A DNA stretch of 64,000 nucleotides from Bdellovibrio sp. SKB1291214 (GTDB lineage: Bacteria > Bdellovibrionota > Bdellovibrionia > Bdellovibrionales > Bdellovibrionaceae). Location: contig NZ_CP106855.1 in the NCBI RefSeq assembly GCF_002209355.2, positions 3,410,001-3,474,000 of the forward strand, given 5' to 3'. Numbering within the stretch: position 1 is the first letter of the stretch; the number at the start of each line of letters is the position of its first letter. The notes beneath the pieces were generated by a model. That model was not told the origin of the DNA. It made no database searches and worked only from the letters and a program-made list of their open reading frames with translations. A program made the position numbers and the translations under genes. Positions 42,114-51,570 of this stretch are shown here, piece after piece.

Positions 42114-42452
42114 ATGGAAGGGTTTACTGTATCAAATGCCAACAGATTCCTCGAGACAGGAAATCTGCGTGACTCAAAGTCACTGTCCATCTCGGGAGAG
42201 ACGACACCACTAAGTAACACATCAGAATCCGGTAAGAGCTTCGCTGACACCTTGAAAGATGCTGTTAGTTCCGTGAATGAGTTGCAAAAGTCTTCAGACA
42301 AATTTGCACAAAACATTGCTACAGGAAAAACAGACGATGTCGCTGGAGCGATGATTGCTGCAGAAAAAGCGGATATCGCTTTGCGCGTAATGGTTCAAGT
42401 GCGCAACAAGATCATTGATGCGTATCAAGAAGTCATGAAGATGCAAGTTTAG
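42114..42452 (+). CDS. fliE: Flagellar hook-basal body protein FliE
   Basis: A 112-residue protein whose C-terminal half matches FliE (SFADTLKDAVSSVNELQ, KADIALRVMVQVRNKIIDAYQEVMKM). It links the MS ring to the rod. AAGGAG is 10 bases upstream of the ATG. The 86 bases before it contain a TATAAT (42074-42079) that could be a -10 element of an internal promoter, but no good -35 is seen. Confidence 0.94.
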   Translation: MEGFTVSNANRFLETGNLRDSKSLSISGETTPLSNTSESGKSFADTLKDAVSSVNELQKSSDKFAQNIATGKTDDVAGAMIAAEKADIALRVMVQVRNKIIDAYQEVMKMQV

Positions 42453-42494
42453 TTTTTAGTATATAATTACCTAAAGCAAACAGAGTGATCGAGT

Positions 42495-42513
42495 GCTTCG
42501 GCGGAGCCGAAGC
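42495..42513 (+). other. GC-rich hairpin in the fliF leader
   Basis: GCTTCGGC (42495-42502), loop GGA, GCCGAAGC (42506-42513): a perfect 8-bp stem. It ends 10 bases before the CCGGAGGG Shine-Dalgarno of fliF. No T run follows, so it is not a terminator; it may tune translation or mRNA stability. Confidence 0.5.
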
Positions 42514-42534
42514 GAAAAGCCCCGGAGGGATTCT

Positions 42535-44187
42535 TTGAATAAAATTTTTGGTGGATTGGTTGTCCAGTTTCGTGAGTTCTTTAAAAATCTGGGTCCAACC
42601 AAAAGACTTTCAGTTGTTGCCGTAACTCTTATTGCGGTAGTGGCTCTATTGACGATGCTATTCATGGCTTCGGGCAAAGATTACGTTCCTCTATTCACGA
42701 ACATCCCAACCGAACAAGTTTCCTCTATCGTTGCTAAATTGAACGAAAAGAACATTCCGTTCCAATTGCGTGATGGTGGTAAAACAGTAGCGATTCCTAA
42801 AGAACTTCTGCATTCAACGCAAATGACGTTGATGGCTGAAATCGGTTCTCCAAAAATGGGTAACATCGGTCTTGAGCTTTTCGATAAGCAAGATTTTGGT
42901 GTGAACTCTTATGCTCAAAAAATCAATTACCAAAGAGCTTTGCAAGGTGAGTTGATGAGAGCAATCAACACTTTGACAGCGGTAAAGCAGTCTAAAGTTA
43001 TCTTGGCTCTTCCAAATAAAAAAACATTCCTTGAAGAGGGTGGTTCAGCTTCTGCGTCCGTTGTTGTTGAACTTCACTCTGGTAAAGAACTTACTGCGGA
43101 CCAAGTTCGTGGTATCCGTTACCTAGTTGCCAATGCTGTTGAAGGTATGGATGCAGATAAAGTCGCGGTTCTTGATGAACGCGGTAAAGTTTTGACTCGT
43201 ACTTCAGATGGCTCAACAGGTGGTTCTAACGAATTATTGGATCTGAAAGCAAAAGTTGAAAGAGATTTCGAAGATCGTATCGAAGACATTCTTTCGAAAG
43301 TTGTCGGTCACGCTAAAGTCGTAGCTAAAGTTGATGCGACTTTGAATCACCGTGTGATCTCTTCTGTTGAAGAACTTGTTGATCCAGATAAAACAGCGAT
43401 TCGTTCTCAACAATCTGAAGAGGAATCTTTGGATGGTGCTCGTACGAACCCCGCTGGGGTTCCGGGTTCTCGTTCCAACATTCCAGGTGCTGAAGACAGC
43501 TCGGGCCAAGTTGGTTTCAAACAAGACGTTAAAAAAGAATTGAAGACAATTAATTATGAAGTTCCGAAAACTGTGCGCAACATCCGCGAAACTGCGGGTA
43601 ACCTAGAGCGCTTAAGTATCGCAGTAGTTGTTGACGGTGTGGCCGTTACAACTAAAAAAGACGACGGTACGACAGAGACCAAGTGGCAGCCCCGTTCGGC
43701 TGAAGAAGTTAAAAAGTACGAAGACCTGATCAAGGGTGCAGTTGGTTTCAATGCGGCTCGCGGTGACTCTGTTAAAGTTGAAACGATCCAGTTCCAACCA
43801 GAAGATTTCTCCGAAGCGGAAAAAATCCTGACGACGCTTGAGCGTAAAAAATTGATCCACGCTTTGTTCAAATGGGCTTTGCTGGGTTTCTCCTTGGCTC
43901 TGTTCTTCTTCATCGTGGTTCGTCCATTCATGCAATGGATCACAGACAGCTTCCAAGACTCTGTTGAGGAAATGCTTCCACGTACTATCGAAGAACTTGA
44001 AGAATTGCAATCGGTGGATAATACGCTTCCGGGTATGTCGACGGCTCTTCCTGTATTGCAGGAATCTATTGACCCTGAGAAAGCTGAATCTGAATTGTTG
44101 AAAGATCGTATTATGGCCACTATGGGTCGTGATGAAGAAAAAGCAGCCAATGCTTTCGGCATGTGGTTGGTTAGGAAGGATTCTTAA
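42535..44187 (+). CDS. fliF: Flagellar MS-ring protein FliF
   Basis: Forms the membrane ring that carries the rod, export gate and FliG. I start at TTG 42535 because GGAGGG lies about six bases upstream; a GTG at 42493 lies before a hairpin. The 550-residue protein has an N-terminal helix (LSVVAVTLIAVVALLTMLFMAS), PLFTNIPTEQVSSIVAKL, a second helix near residue 460 (FKWALLGFSLALFFFIVV), and a C-terminal FliG-binding tail (RDEEKAANAFGMWL). Its TAA overlaps the fliG ATG. Confidence 0.95.
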   Translation: MNKIFGGLVVQFREFFKNLGPTKRLSVVAVTLIAVVALLTMLFMASGKDYVPLFTNIPTEQVSSIVAKLNEKNIPFQLRDGGKTVAIPKELLHSTQMTLMAEIGSPKMGNIGLELFDKQDFGVNSYAQKINYQRALQGELMRAINTLTAVKQSKVILALPNKKTFLEEGGSASASVVVELHSGKELTADQVRGIRYLVANAVEGMDADKVAVLDERGKVLTRTSDGSTGGSNELLDLKAKVERDFEDRIEDILSKVVGHAKVVAKVDATLNHRVISSVEELVDPDKTAIRSQQSEEESLDGARTNPAGVPGSRSNIPGAEDSSGQVGFKQDVKKELKTINYEVPKTVRNIRETAGNLERLSIAVVVDGVAVTTKKDDGTTETKWQPRSAEEVKKYEDLIKGAVGFNAARGDSVKVETIQFQPEDFSEAEKILTTLERKKLIHALFKWALLGFSLALFFFIVVRPFMQWITDSFQDSVEEMLPRTIEELEELQSVDNTLPGMSTALPVLQESIDPEKAESELLKDRIMATMGRDEEKAANAFGMWLVRKDS

Positions 44188-45221
44188 TGAAACTGCAAAA
44201 ATCTGACCATATTGAGTACGAACAACTCAAAGGTTTCGACAAAGCGGCGATCCTTATCAATTACCTTGGTAAGGATGCAGTTAAGGTTCTTTTGCGTCGT
44301 ATGGACGACGCGGATATCCGCAAACTTATCAATCAAATGAGTAAGTTGCGTGTCGTTCCAGTCCACGTAACAAAACGTGTGCTTGAAGAGTTCTATGAAA
44401 TGATTTCTGAAACTGAAGATTACATTTTCTCCGAATCGATCTCTGCGAAGGAAACTATCGTAGACGCGTTGGGTGAAGAACGTGCCAGAGGTATCCTGGG
44501 TGGTTTGAATATCACAACAGGTGGCTCTCGTTCATTGGAATCTTTGGAGATGGTGGATGCAAAATCTTTGGCGACGTTCTTAGTGAACGAACATCCACAG
44601 ACTGTGGCAGTTATTTTGGCTCACCTAGAGCCTGAGAAAAAAGGAGAGGTTTTGAAACGTCTTCCAGAAGCACTTCAAGCTGAAGTTGTTCTGCGTATGG
44701 CGAACCTTGAACACGTTGACCCAGAGTTGATCGGTGAGATCGACCGCGTGTTAAAACACCAATTGTCCAATACAGCAACGGTCGAACAAGCAGCCCTTGG
44801 CGGCGTTCAACCGGTGGCAGAAATGCTCAACGTTATGGACAAAAACACGGAAACAGCGATCATGTCTCGTTTGGAAGAAAAAGATCCTCTTCTTGCCGAA
44901 GAGATCCGCAAACTTATGTTTGTCTTCGACGATATCAGCAAAATCGACGACCGTGGTATTCAAGCGCTTCTCAAAGAAGTACCGAACGACAAACTTCTTT
45001 TGGCTCTCAAAACGTCCAGCGAAGAGATTCGTACGAAAATCTTCAAAAATATCTCCGCTCGTGCGGCAGAGATGTTACGCGAAGACCTTGGGAACATGGG
45101 ACCTTCTCGTCTATCAGACGTCGAAGGCGCTCAACAAGAGATCGTCAATGCTGCTCGTCGCCTAGAGGCGGAAGGCAAGATTATGATCGCAAGAGGTGGT
45201 TCAGAAGATGCAATGGTCTAA
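44187..45221 (+). CDS. fliG: Flagellar motor switch protein FliG
   Basis: A 344-residue switch and torque protein. FDKAAILINYLG at the N-terminus, NEHPQTVAVILAHLEPEKKGEVLKRLP around the middle domain, and a charged C-terminal domain (VFDDISKIDDRGIQALLKEV) that interacts with the stator. ATG overlaps the fliF stop. Confidence 0.97.
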   Translation: MKLQKSDHIEYEQLKGFDKAAILINYLGKDAVKVLLRRMDDADIRKLINQMSKLRVVPVHVTKRVLEEFYEMISETEDYIFSESISAKETIVDALGEERARGILGGLNITTGGSRSLESLEMVDAKSLATFLVNEHPQTVAVILAHLEPEKKGEVLKRLPEALQAEVVLRMANLEHVDPELIGEIDRVLKHQLSNTATVEQAALGGVQPVAEMLNVMDKNTETAIMSRLEEKDPLLAEEIRKLMFVFDDISKIDDRGIQALLKEVPNDKLLLALKTSSEEIRTKIFKNISARAAEMLREDLGNMGPSRLSDVEGAQQEIVNAARRLEAEGKIMIARGGSEDAMV

Positions 45222-46014
45222 TAGTTCTAAGCAAGGCCCGGGTGCGCATACAAAGGCTGTCCTTAAAAAGGAAGTTGCTGAGAAAACTGTATTGGAGTTC
45301 GTGCCAGCTAAAATTGAACTGGGAACTCCATCGCAGGCCATGCAGTATTTGACTGAAAAAAAACGTGGTTCTGATTTCCGCATGAATGATGCGATCCGTG
45401 TTCAAACGGGCGTGGATCAAGTCGAGCGTGTAGATGAAGAAGAAAAAATCGAAGCTGCGGCCTTAGATAAACTTAAGGAAATTCAAGAGCAAGCCTACCA
45501 AGAAGCCTATAATTTGGGTCTGGAAGAAGGTCGTAAAGAGGCTTTCGAAAAAGTTTCTGCAGAGATTATAGCGCGTATGCAAGGGCTAGATGAGCTTTTG
45601 TTGGGTGTAAAAGAATTAAAAAAAGATCTGACTTCTTTCAATGAAAATCACTTGGTGACCTTAGCCTATAAAATGGCGGGTCGTTTAGCTAAGGCTGAGC
45701 TAGCAACAAATAACGATGCTATGATTCAGATATTGCGTGATGCCGTTGCATTGGCGCAGGACGAAGAACAAATCACTGTTCATGTTTCTCAAGAGCAATT
45801 CGATTTCTTAGAAGAGCTTAAAAAAGAAACGGGCCGTGATCTTGAATTCACGAAAAAGATCCGCTTTGAACCAAGTGCTGAAATTATCGCTGGTGGTTGC
45901 ATCGTGGAAACAAATTATGGCGAAGTCGATGCTCGCGTTGAACAACGTCTTGAGCAGTTGTGGACTGTGCTTTCTGAAAACATGCCTAAAGTGAAAGATA
46001 AGGTTGCCAGTTAA
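45208..46014 (+). CDS. fliH: Flagellar assembly protein FliH
   Basis: A 268-residue regulator of the FliI ATPase. The first 100 residues are variable; EEEKIEAAALDKLKEIQEQAY forms a coiled coil leading into GLEEGRKEAFEK, and the C-terminal part has IRFEPSAEIIAGGCIVETNYGEVDARVEQRLEQL, the FliH/YscL signature. It overlaps fliG by 14 bases (the frame permits a GTG at 45196) and shares TAATG with fliI. Confidence 0.92.
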   Translation: MQWSNSSKQGPGAHTKAVLKKEVAEKTVLEFVPAKIELGTPSQAMQYLTEKKRGSDFRMNDAIRVQTGVDQVERVDEEEKIEAAALDKLKEIQEQAYQEAYNLGLEEGRKEAFEKVSAEIIARMQGLDELLLGVKELKKDLTSFNENHLVTLAYKMAGRLAKAELATNNDAMIQILRDAVALAQDEEQITVHVSQEQFDFLEELKKETGRDLEFTKKIRFEPSAEIIAGGCIVETNYGEVDARVEQRLEQLWTVLSENMPKVKDKVAS

Positions 46015-47342
46015 TGAGCGATTTCTCCCTGGATCTGGATAAGTATTCTGACTTGGTTAACTCCATCCACTTGACCCGCGATAGCGGCAAGGTGACAGAG
46101 GTTAACGGAATGCTGATCAAGGGATATCTTCCCGGCGCAAGCGTGGGAAGTGTGGTGCAAATCATTCCGAATGGATTGGAGCGCTCGTTCCTTGCTGAAG
46201 TGGTGGGCTTTAAAGACAAGCATGTCTTGATGATGGCCCTCAACGATATGAGAGGCGTAGCACTCGGTTCTAAGATTATTCTTTCCCGTCAAATTGCCAC
46301 TGTTCGCGCCGGCGATGAGCTATTAGGTCGCGTGGTGGATGGTCTAGGTCGTCCTTTGGATAACAAAGGCGAAATAGAAAATTTCCGTGAAGTTCCTTTA
46401 TACAGCGAGATTCGTAACCCCCTTGAAAGACAGCCAATTCGCCAACCTTTGGATTTGGGCATTCGCGCTATCAATGGCGCATTAACCGCGGGCCTTGGTC
46501 AGCGTGTCGCTATTATGGCCGGTTCTGGTGTGGGTAAGTCCGTTTTGTTGGGAATGATGGCTCGTAATACCAGTGCCGACGTCAACGTCATCGCTATGAT
46601 CGGTGAACGTGGTCGTGAGGTGCGTGAGTTTATCGAGCATGATTTGGGACCTGAAGGTATGGCTCGCTCGGTTGTGGTTTGTGTGACGAGCGACCAATCT
46701 CCTCTTCTGCGTATGCGTGGTGCTTATGTGGCAACGGCAATGGCAGAGTACTTCAGTGCTCAAGGTAAAAATGTTTTATTGATGATGGATTCGGTGACTC
46801 GTTTTGCAATGGCTCAACGTGAAATCGGTTTGTCAACGGGGGAGCCACCTTCTCAAAAAGGTTATACTCCGTCCGTATTTGCAACTCTTCCGAAACTGCT
46901 GGAACGCGCGGGTAATTTTGAAGGCGAAGGCAGTATTACTGGTTTCTATACCACACTCGTAGAGGGTGATGACATGAATGACCCGATCGGGGACTCTGTT
47001 CGTTCCATCGTTGATGGACATATCGTGCTTTCACGAGCTTTAGCGGCTCGTGGTCACTATCCTGCGATCGATATCATGCAAAGTGCATCGCGTGTTATGA
47101 AAGCTGTGGCTTCATCCGAACACGTTCGACTTGCACAGAAATTGAAAGAGACATTGGCCATTTATAAAGACGCCGAGGACTTGATTAACATCGGAGCTTA
47201 TAAGCCAGGCTCTAATCCAAAGATCGATAAGGCAGTCAAGGTCATCGATCAAGTGAATGACTTCTTAAAGCAAAGAGTCGAAGACCCAACGAACTTTAAC
47301 AACACGGTTCGTATGCTTCAGCAGATCCTGATCAACGCATAA
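46014..47342 (+). CDS. fliI: Flagellum-specific export ATPase FliI
   Basis: A 442-residue F1-ATPase-like enzyme. Walker A GSGVGKSVLLGMMA, Walker B NVLLMMDSVTRFAMAQRE, and GYTPSVFATLPKLLERAG are visible. It powers flagellar export with FliH and FliJ. ATG overlaps the fliH stop. Confidence 0.97.
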   Translation: MSDFSLDLDKYSDLVNSIHLTRDSGKVTEVNGMLIKGYLPGASVGSVVQIIPNGLERSFLAEVVGFKDKHVLMMALNDMRGVALGSKIILSRQIATVRAGDELLGRVVDGLGRPLDNKGEIENFREVPLYSEIRNPLERQPIRQPLDLGIRAINGALTAGLGQRVAIMAGSGVGKSVLLGMMARNTSADVNVIAMIGERGREVREFIEHDLGPEGMARSVVVCVTSDQSPLLRMRGAYVATAMAEYFSAQGKNVLLMMDSVTRFAMAQREIGLSTGEPPSQKGYTPSVFATLPKLLERAGNFEGEGSITGFYTTLVEGDDMNDPIGDSVRSIVDGHIVLSRALAARGHYPAIDIMQSASRVMKAVASSEHVRLAQKLKETLAIYKDAEDLINIGAYKPGSNPKIDKAVKVIDQVNDFLKQRVEDPTNFNNTVRMLQQILINA

Positions 47343-47355
47343 TCGGGGGTGAGTG

Positions 47356-47805
47356 ATGAAATTCAAATTCCCCCTTCAGAAAGTTCTAGAACACCGTAAG
47401 GTCGTTGAAAACATCGCCCAGAAAGACTTTCAGGATGCGGTAGCTGTTCTTAATGAATATCAGACTAAGTTAGATAAAATGCGTCAAGATATACTAGACG
47501 CTCAAGCCCGCGCTGGCAGCCTGCTTCAAGCAGGGGGGGCTCAAGGTCCAGCGCTTGTACAGATTCATGAATTCCTAAAAGGTCATAAAATTCGCATCCA
47601 GCAACAAGAGCAAAATATTCACGAGATCGAGAAAATAGTCGAGGCCAAGAGAGAAATTTTGCGACAAGCCGCTCTAGACTATAAAATTATGGAGAAGACG
47701 CGGGAGAATCAGTTCGAGGAATATAAAGCCGAACGCAAGATTCAGGATCAGAAAGAAATGGACGAACAGGCCATTCTTCGCTTCAAAGGAATGAAGGAAT
47801 CTTAA
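47356..47805 (+). CDS. fliJ: Flagellar export chaperone FliJ
   Basis: A 149-residue coiled-coil protein (KFPLQKVLEHRKVVENIAQK start, AERKIQDQKEMDEQA end). Its place between fliI and a MotE-like gene and the FliJ-type coiled coil support the name. ATG at 47356 follows GGGGGTGA; a GTG three bases earlier is also possible. Confidence 0.88.
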   Translation: MKFKFPLQKVLEHRKVVENIAQKDFQDAVAVLNEYQTKLDKMRQDILDAQARAGSLLQAGGAQGPALVQIHEFLKGHKIRIQQQEQNIHEIEKIVEAKREILRQAALDYKIMEKTRENQFEEYKAERKIQDQKEMDEQAILRFKGMKES

Positions 47806-47808
47806 TTG

Positions 47809-48639
47809 ATGAAAACTGGATACGATCAGTTCTTTAAGAATGCACGCAAAGTCGCAGATGAAAATGGTGGAGCAGTTAAATTCCAAAAGAATCCTGCGGC
47901 CGCTCGCTTGCATCTTGATCTATCCTCTGAAGACGTTGAACAACAAATTCGTCGTCGCATGAAAATGTCAGCTCCCAAAAAGAAGAAAAAGAAATCTGGC
48001 GTTCATTGGAAAATGGCGGGATTTTCATTCATCGGTTTACTGTTGGCAGTCGTGGGTTTTCAAAATCATGAACAGATTGATGAAATCCTAAAAAGAGTGG
48101 AAATTACTCTGACCGGTGAAGCCGTTGCGGAAACAGCTCCAGCAAAACCTGCGGCAAAAGCGGAAGACAAAAAAGCAGAAGCAGCACCGACAGAAAAAGA
48201 AGTCGACACCAGAGCTGCCGCTCTTTCTTCGGATGAAATTGATCATCTGACCAAATTGAATGATAGAAAAAAAGAATTGGATGCACGCGAAGAAGAACTC
48301 AATCGCCAAGAGGCAGAGTTGCAAGCTCAAAAGATCGAGCTTGATAAGCGTTTAAAAGATCTTGAAGACATGCGTGGAAAAATCTCTAGCATGCTTGAAG
48401 ACCGCGTCAAGGCTGACGACCAGAAGGTCGATACCTTGGTACAGATGTACACCAATATGAAGGCACCACAGGCGGCCAAAGTCTTTGAGACGATGGACGA
48501 GGATTTGGTGGTCGAGATACTTGGTCGTATGAAAAAGAAAAATGCTGCTGATATCATGAATTTATTAAAACCGGAAAAAGCTCAGACTATATCTGAGAAG
48601 TATGCCGGTTATAAACGTGCTCCAGCATCTGAAAAATAA
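47809..48639 (+). CDS. MotE-like membrane protein
   Basis: A 276-residue protein: a polar N-terminus, six lysines (PKKKKKKSG), one membrane helix (MAGFSFIGLLLAVVGF, about 67-84), an Ala/Glu/Lys-rich linker, a long coiled coil (REEELNRQEAELQAQKIELDKR) and a C-terminal helical domain (MKAPQAAKVFETMDEDLVVEILGRMKKKNAADIMNLL) of the MgtE_N/FliG-C-like type found in MotE. MotE-like proteins help MotC or stator assembly in some bacteria; the role here is inferred. ATG at 47809; the TTG at 47806 has a better-spaced AAGGA. Confidence 0.82.
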   Translation: MKTGYDQFFKNARKVADENGGAVKFQKNPAAARLHLDLSSEDVEQQIRRRMKMSAPKKKKKKSGVHWKMAGFSFIGLLLAVVGFQNHEQIDEILKRVEITLTGEAVAETAPAKPAAKAEDKKAEAAPTEKEVDTRAAALSSDEIDHLTKLNDRKKELDAREEELNRQEAELQAQKIELDKRLKDLEDMRGKISSMLEDRVKADDQKVDTLVQMYTNMKAPQAAKVFETMDEDLVVEILGRMKKKNAADIMNLLKPEKAQTISEKYAGYKRAPASEK

Positions 48640-48672
48640 ATAAAAGCAATTCTCTAAGGAAGGAGGATCGTT

Positions 48673-50514
48673 TTGTTAAACATAGTCGGCCCCCCAATGG
48701 TGGGTGCGACCGAATTGAAGTCTCAGACTGACAAGCTTCAGGCAAAAGATTTCAAGGGTTCCGGTGCGACGGATTCTAACTTCAACAAAGCTCTTCAGGA
48801 TAAAATCAACCTGAGAAGCCCGAAAGAAGCGAAAGAGTCGCCAAAGCAAGAAGCAAGAGCGAAAGACTCGAATGACTCGAAAGAGACACGAGACGAAAAA
48901 GCTCCCGCGAAGGATGCAAAACCAGAACGCAAGGTCAGCACGAACGATGGGAAAGAAAAGCGGGCGGCGAACAGACAGCAGGCAATCAAAGAATTCATGG
49001 ACTCATTCGAGAGTGAATTTGAAATCCCTCCCACACGACTTGTGGAAGCGATGGCCGAACTGGATGACAGCCAGCTCAAACAATCCCCAGAAGTAACAGC
49101 GAATGCTGTGATTGACCAATTGAACTTGGACGATGACCAGGCAGAAAAAGCCGCGGCCATGTATGCAGGTTTGTTGGCGCAATTGCAGCAGATGCCACAA
49201 CAGCAACAACCAAAGGCAATGACAGAAATGTCAGTGGGCGCTGGTATGTCTGCGCAAAGCATGCAAATGCGTGTGGCAGCCGCTCAAGATAAGCAGACTC
49301 AATTGGGTGCTGCTGCTGAAAATGTAAATAAGAAATTCTGGATGAAGCAGGAACCGGCAGCGAAGATGTCGACAATGCCGGACCTGAATGGCGATCTTGC
49401 ATCACGTATGATGATGGATGATTCCTCTCTTCAAGAGGCTCCGCCCGTTGAAATGCCGGCGCAGCAGGCTCCAGAATCAATGAATCAACAAAGTTTGTTG
49501 GACAAGTTGCCTCCTCATTTGCAAGGTCAAATGAAGGAAACGATGTCCCCGGCATTGTTGGCGGCTTTAGCTGCGAAGCAAGCGGCAGCAGCTGCCGAAA
49601 AGGCAGAAGGTGTAGCTGCTGAAGATTCTTCGTCTGATTTGACGAATGAGTTCACGAAAGCTCTTGAGGCTCCGCAAATGGATAAACCTCAACAAGCAGA
49701 TATGATGAACAAAGCGGTGGCGCCAAAAACGTCTCCGGAGTCTTTCTTCCAACAGCAAGGTCAGGGACAGTCTGCGATGCAAGATTCAGCCAATGAATAC
49801 ATGCAACAGGGAATGGCCCACGGCAAAGAAGCTGCGAAAGAAAAACTGACGGCTAAAGCGGCCGATTTTAAAGCAGAGATGACGGGACTTGAGGGTTTGC
49901 AAGCGCAACCACTAAAGGGTGAAGCATTGAAGTTTGACCCGGCAATGGCGGCGATGGCTCCGAAACCAGCTCCGGCAACAGAGGCGCAAAACGAAGCCAA
50001 TGTGAAGCAACTGATGAATCAGGCGCAGTACTTGATTAAGCAGGGTGGCGGTGAAGTGAAAGTTCAAATGACCCCGGAGGGCATGGGAACAATTCATCTG
50101 AAAGTCATGCTTCAGGACGGAAAAGTAAATCTTCAAATGCAAGCGGACTCACAAGAGGCGAAGAAGTCGATTGAGTCTAGTCTAGTTGATCTGAAGAACA
50201 GTCTTGCTGCTCACAAATTGTCTGTAGAAAATGTTAAAGTGGATGTTGTGAACAACACGTCTGCGGATACTGCGACACAGAACCAAAATAATACGAACGG
50301 CCAAGATCAAAGAAATCAGGCACGTCAGTTCTGGAATAACTTCAACGACAGCTTTGGTAATCAAGGTCGTCGGGAATCCTTTACTGAAATGCAGGGCGTT
50401 CGTGGTTACGGCGGTAAACGTCGCGATCCATTGCAACCTATTGACACGGCTTCTGTTAAAGCAGCACCGCGCGCAATAGAGGGCAAAGGCAGCGGATTGA
50501 ATTTAGTGGCTTAA
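48673..50514 (+). CDS. fliK: Flagellar hook-length control protein FliK
   Basis: A 613-residue protein. The N-terminal three-quarters are low-complexity (Ala, Gln, Glu, Lys; QQMPQQQQPKAM) as expected of a ruler domain. The C-terminal domain has QYLIKQGGGEVKVQMTPEGMGTIHLKV, the FliK hook-length signature. It starts at TTG, with a perfect AGGAGG six bases upstream. Confidence 0.92.
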   Translation: MLNIVGPPMVGATELKSQTDKLQAKDFKGSGATDSNFNKALQDKINLRSPKEAKESPKQEARAKDSNDSKETRDEKAPAKDAKPERKVSTNDGKEKRAANRQQAIKEFMDSFESEFEIPPTRLVEAMAELDDSQLKQSPEVTANAVIDQLNLDDDQAEKAAAMYAGLLAQLQQMPQQQQPKAMTEMSVGAGMSAQSMQMRVAAAQDKQTQLGAAAENVNKKFWMKQEPAAKMSTMPDLNGDLASRMMMDDSSLQEAPPVEMPAQQAPESMNQQSLLDKLPPHLQGQMKETMSPALLAALAAKQAAAAAEKAEGVAAEDSSSDLTNEFTKALEAPQMDKPQQADMMNKAVAPKTSPESFFQQQGQGQSAMQDSANEYMQQGMAHGKEAAKEKLTAKAADFKAEMTGLEGLQAQPLKGEALKFDPAMAAMAPKPAPATEAQNEANVKQLMNQAQYLIKQGGGEVKVQMTPEGMGTIHLKVMLQDGKVNLQMQADSQEAKKSIESSLVDLKNSLAAHKLSVENVKVDVVNNTSADTATQNQNNTNGQDQRNQARQFWNNFNDSFGNQGRRESFTEMQGVRGYGGKRRDPLQPIDTASVKAAPRAIEGKGSGLNLVA

Positions 50515-50558
50515 GAAAGTGAGAGTTCAAGCAGCTCTCAAGGAAAAAGGGGATTTGA

Positions 50559-51569
50559 ATGACAATGGTTAATGCGAAATTAGGAGTGAATGCTTTCGGT
50601 ACGACACAAGACAAGCCGACGAGCACTGTTGGTACTCCCAGCAACCTGAGTGTTCAAGATAAGAAAAAAGTTGGTGAAGAAGATCTTGGCGCAGTGGCCA
50701 ATAAACTTGCTGATCCAAATTGGACTGATCCCACTAAAAAAGTTCGCACAACTGGCAATCCCAATTTGGATAAAGATGCTTTCTTCAAATTGATGCTTGC
50801 CCAAATGAAAAATCAAGATCCAACGAATCCGATGAAGTCCCATGAGATGGCTGCTCAATTGGCGAATTTTTCGTCACTCGAGCAAATGCAGAACATGAAC
50901 AGAACACTTGAAGAGTTGAAGAATGCACAAAAGCCTTCTGAAAACTTCCAAGCGTTGAATTTGATCGGCAAAGCTGTTGCGGGTGATTCTTCGAAAGTAG
51001 TGCGCGGAGCAAATGACAAAGATCACGATTTCAAATTCTCTCTGCCAATGGCAGCAGACGAAGTCACAGTGAAAGTGCGCGATGCGGATGGCGCCGTTGT
51101 TAGAACATACAATTTGAAAGGTCTGAAACAAGGCGAGAACAAACTCACTTGGAATGGTGAAGACGAAAAAGGTATGAAGGCAGCAATGGGTGAATACCAG
51201 TTCATCGCAGAAGCAAAAACTGCTGACGGGAAAAAATTGGGAATCAAAACAGATTTCGACGGAGTTATCACTGGGGTAAGTTACTCTGCTGATGGCCCGG
51301 TTCTAAATGTTGGAAACCAGGCGATTCGCTTTAGAGACGTGAAAAAGATCACAGACCCTCGTCTTATGAGAAACGACCAGAATGTAAATGACGTCACCAA
51401 CCTAGACTTGAAAAAGGATGATGCCACAGGACAAACTAAGAAAGAGCCGAATGTAGTACAACAAAGTTCTACTACTGAGCAAGCTCCTGTAGCAAAATCG
51501 AAGATCATGGATACGGTGGGTTTATCTCGCGACATGATGGATAAGATCGCGAAGGAGATGGCGAAGTAA
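50559..51569 (+). CDS. flgD: Flagellar hook assembly protein FlgD
   Basis: A 336-residue hook cap. NPTNPM-type segment (KNQDPTNPMKSHEMAAQLANFSSLEQMQN split by the linker) is the FlgD signature, followed by a FlgD Ig-like domain (TWNGEDEKGMKAAMGEYQF). The C-terminal 60 residues are extra and helical. AAGGAAAAAGGGG lies upstream. Confidence 0.94.
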   Translation: MTMVNAKLGVNAFGTTQDKPTSTVGTPSNLSVQDKKKVGEEDLGAVANKLADPNWTDPTKKVRTTGNPNLDKDAFFKLMLAQMKNQDPTNPMKSHEMAAQLANFSSLEQMQNMNRTLEELKNAQKPSENFQALNLIGKAVAGDSSKVVRGANDKDHDFKFSLPMAADEVTVKVRDADGAVVRTYNLKGLKQGENKLTWNGEDEKGMKAAMGEYQFIAEAKTADGKKLGIKTDFDGVITGVSYSADGPVLNVGNQAIRFRDVKKITDPRLMRNDQNVNDVTNLDLKKDDATGQTKKEPNVVQQSSTTEQAPVAKSKIMDTVGLSRDMMDKIAKEMAK

Positions 51570-51570
51570 A

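Noticed and set aside
43554-44162. 202-aa frame opposite fliF
   Set aside because: Antisense to fliF; Ser-rich translation typical of antisense frames; no family features.
48795-49262. 155-aa leftward frame opposite fliK
   Set aside because: Arises from the low-complexity fliK sequence; Ser/Cys/Ala-rich and without a start context.
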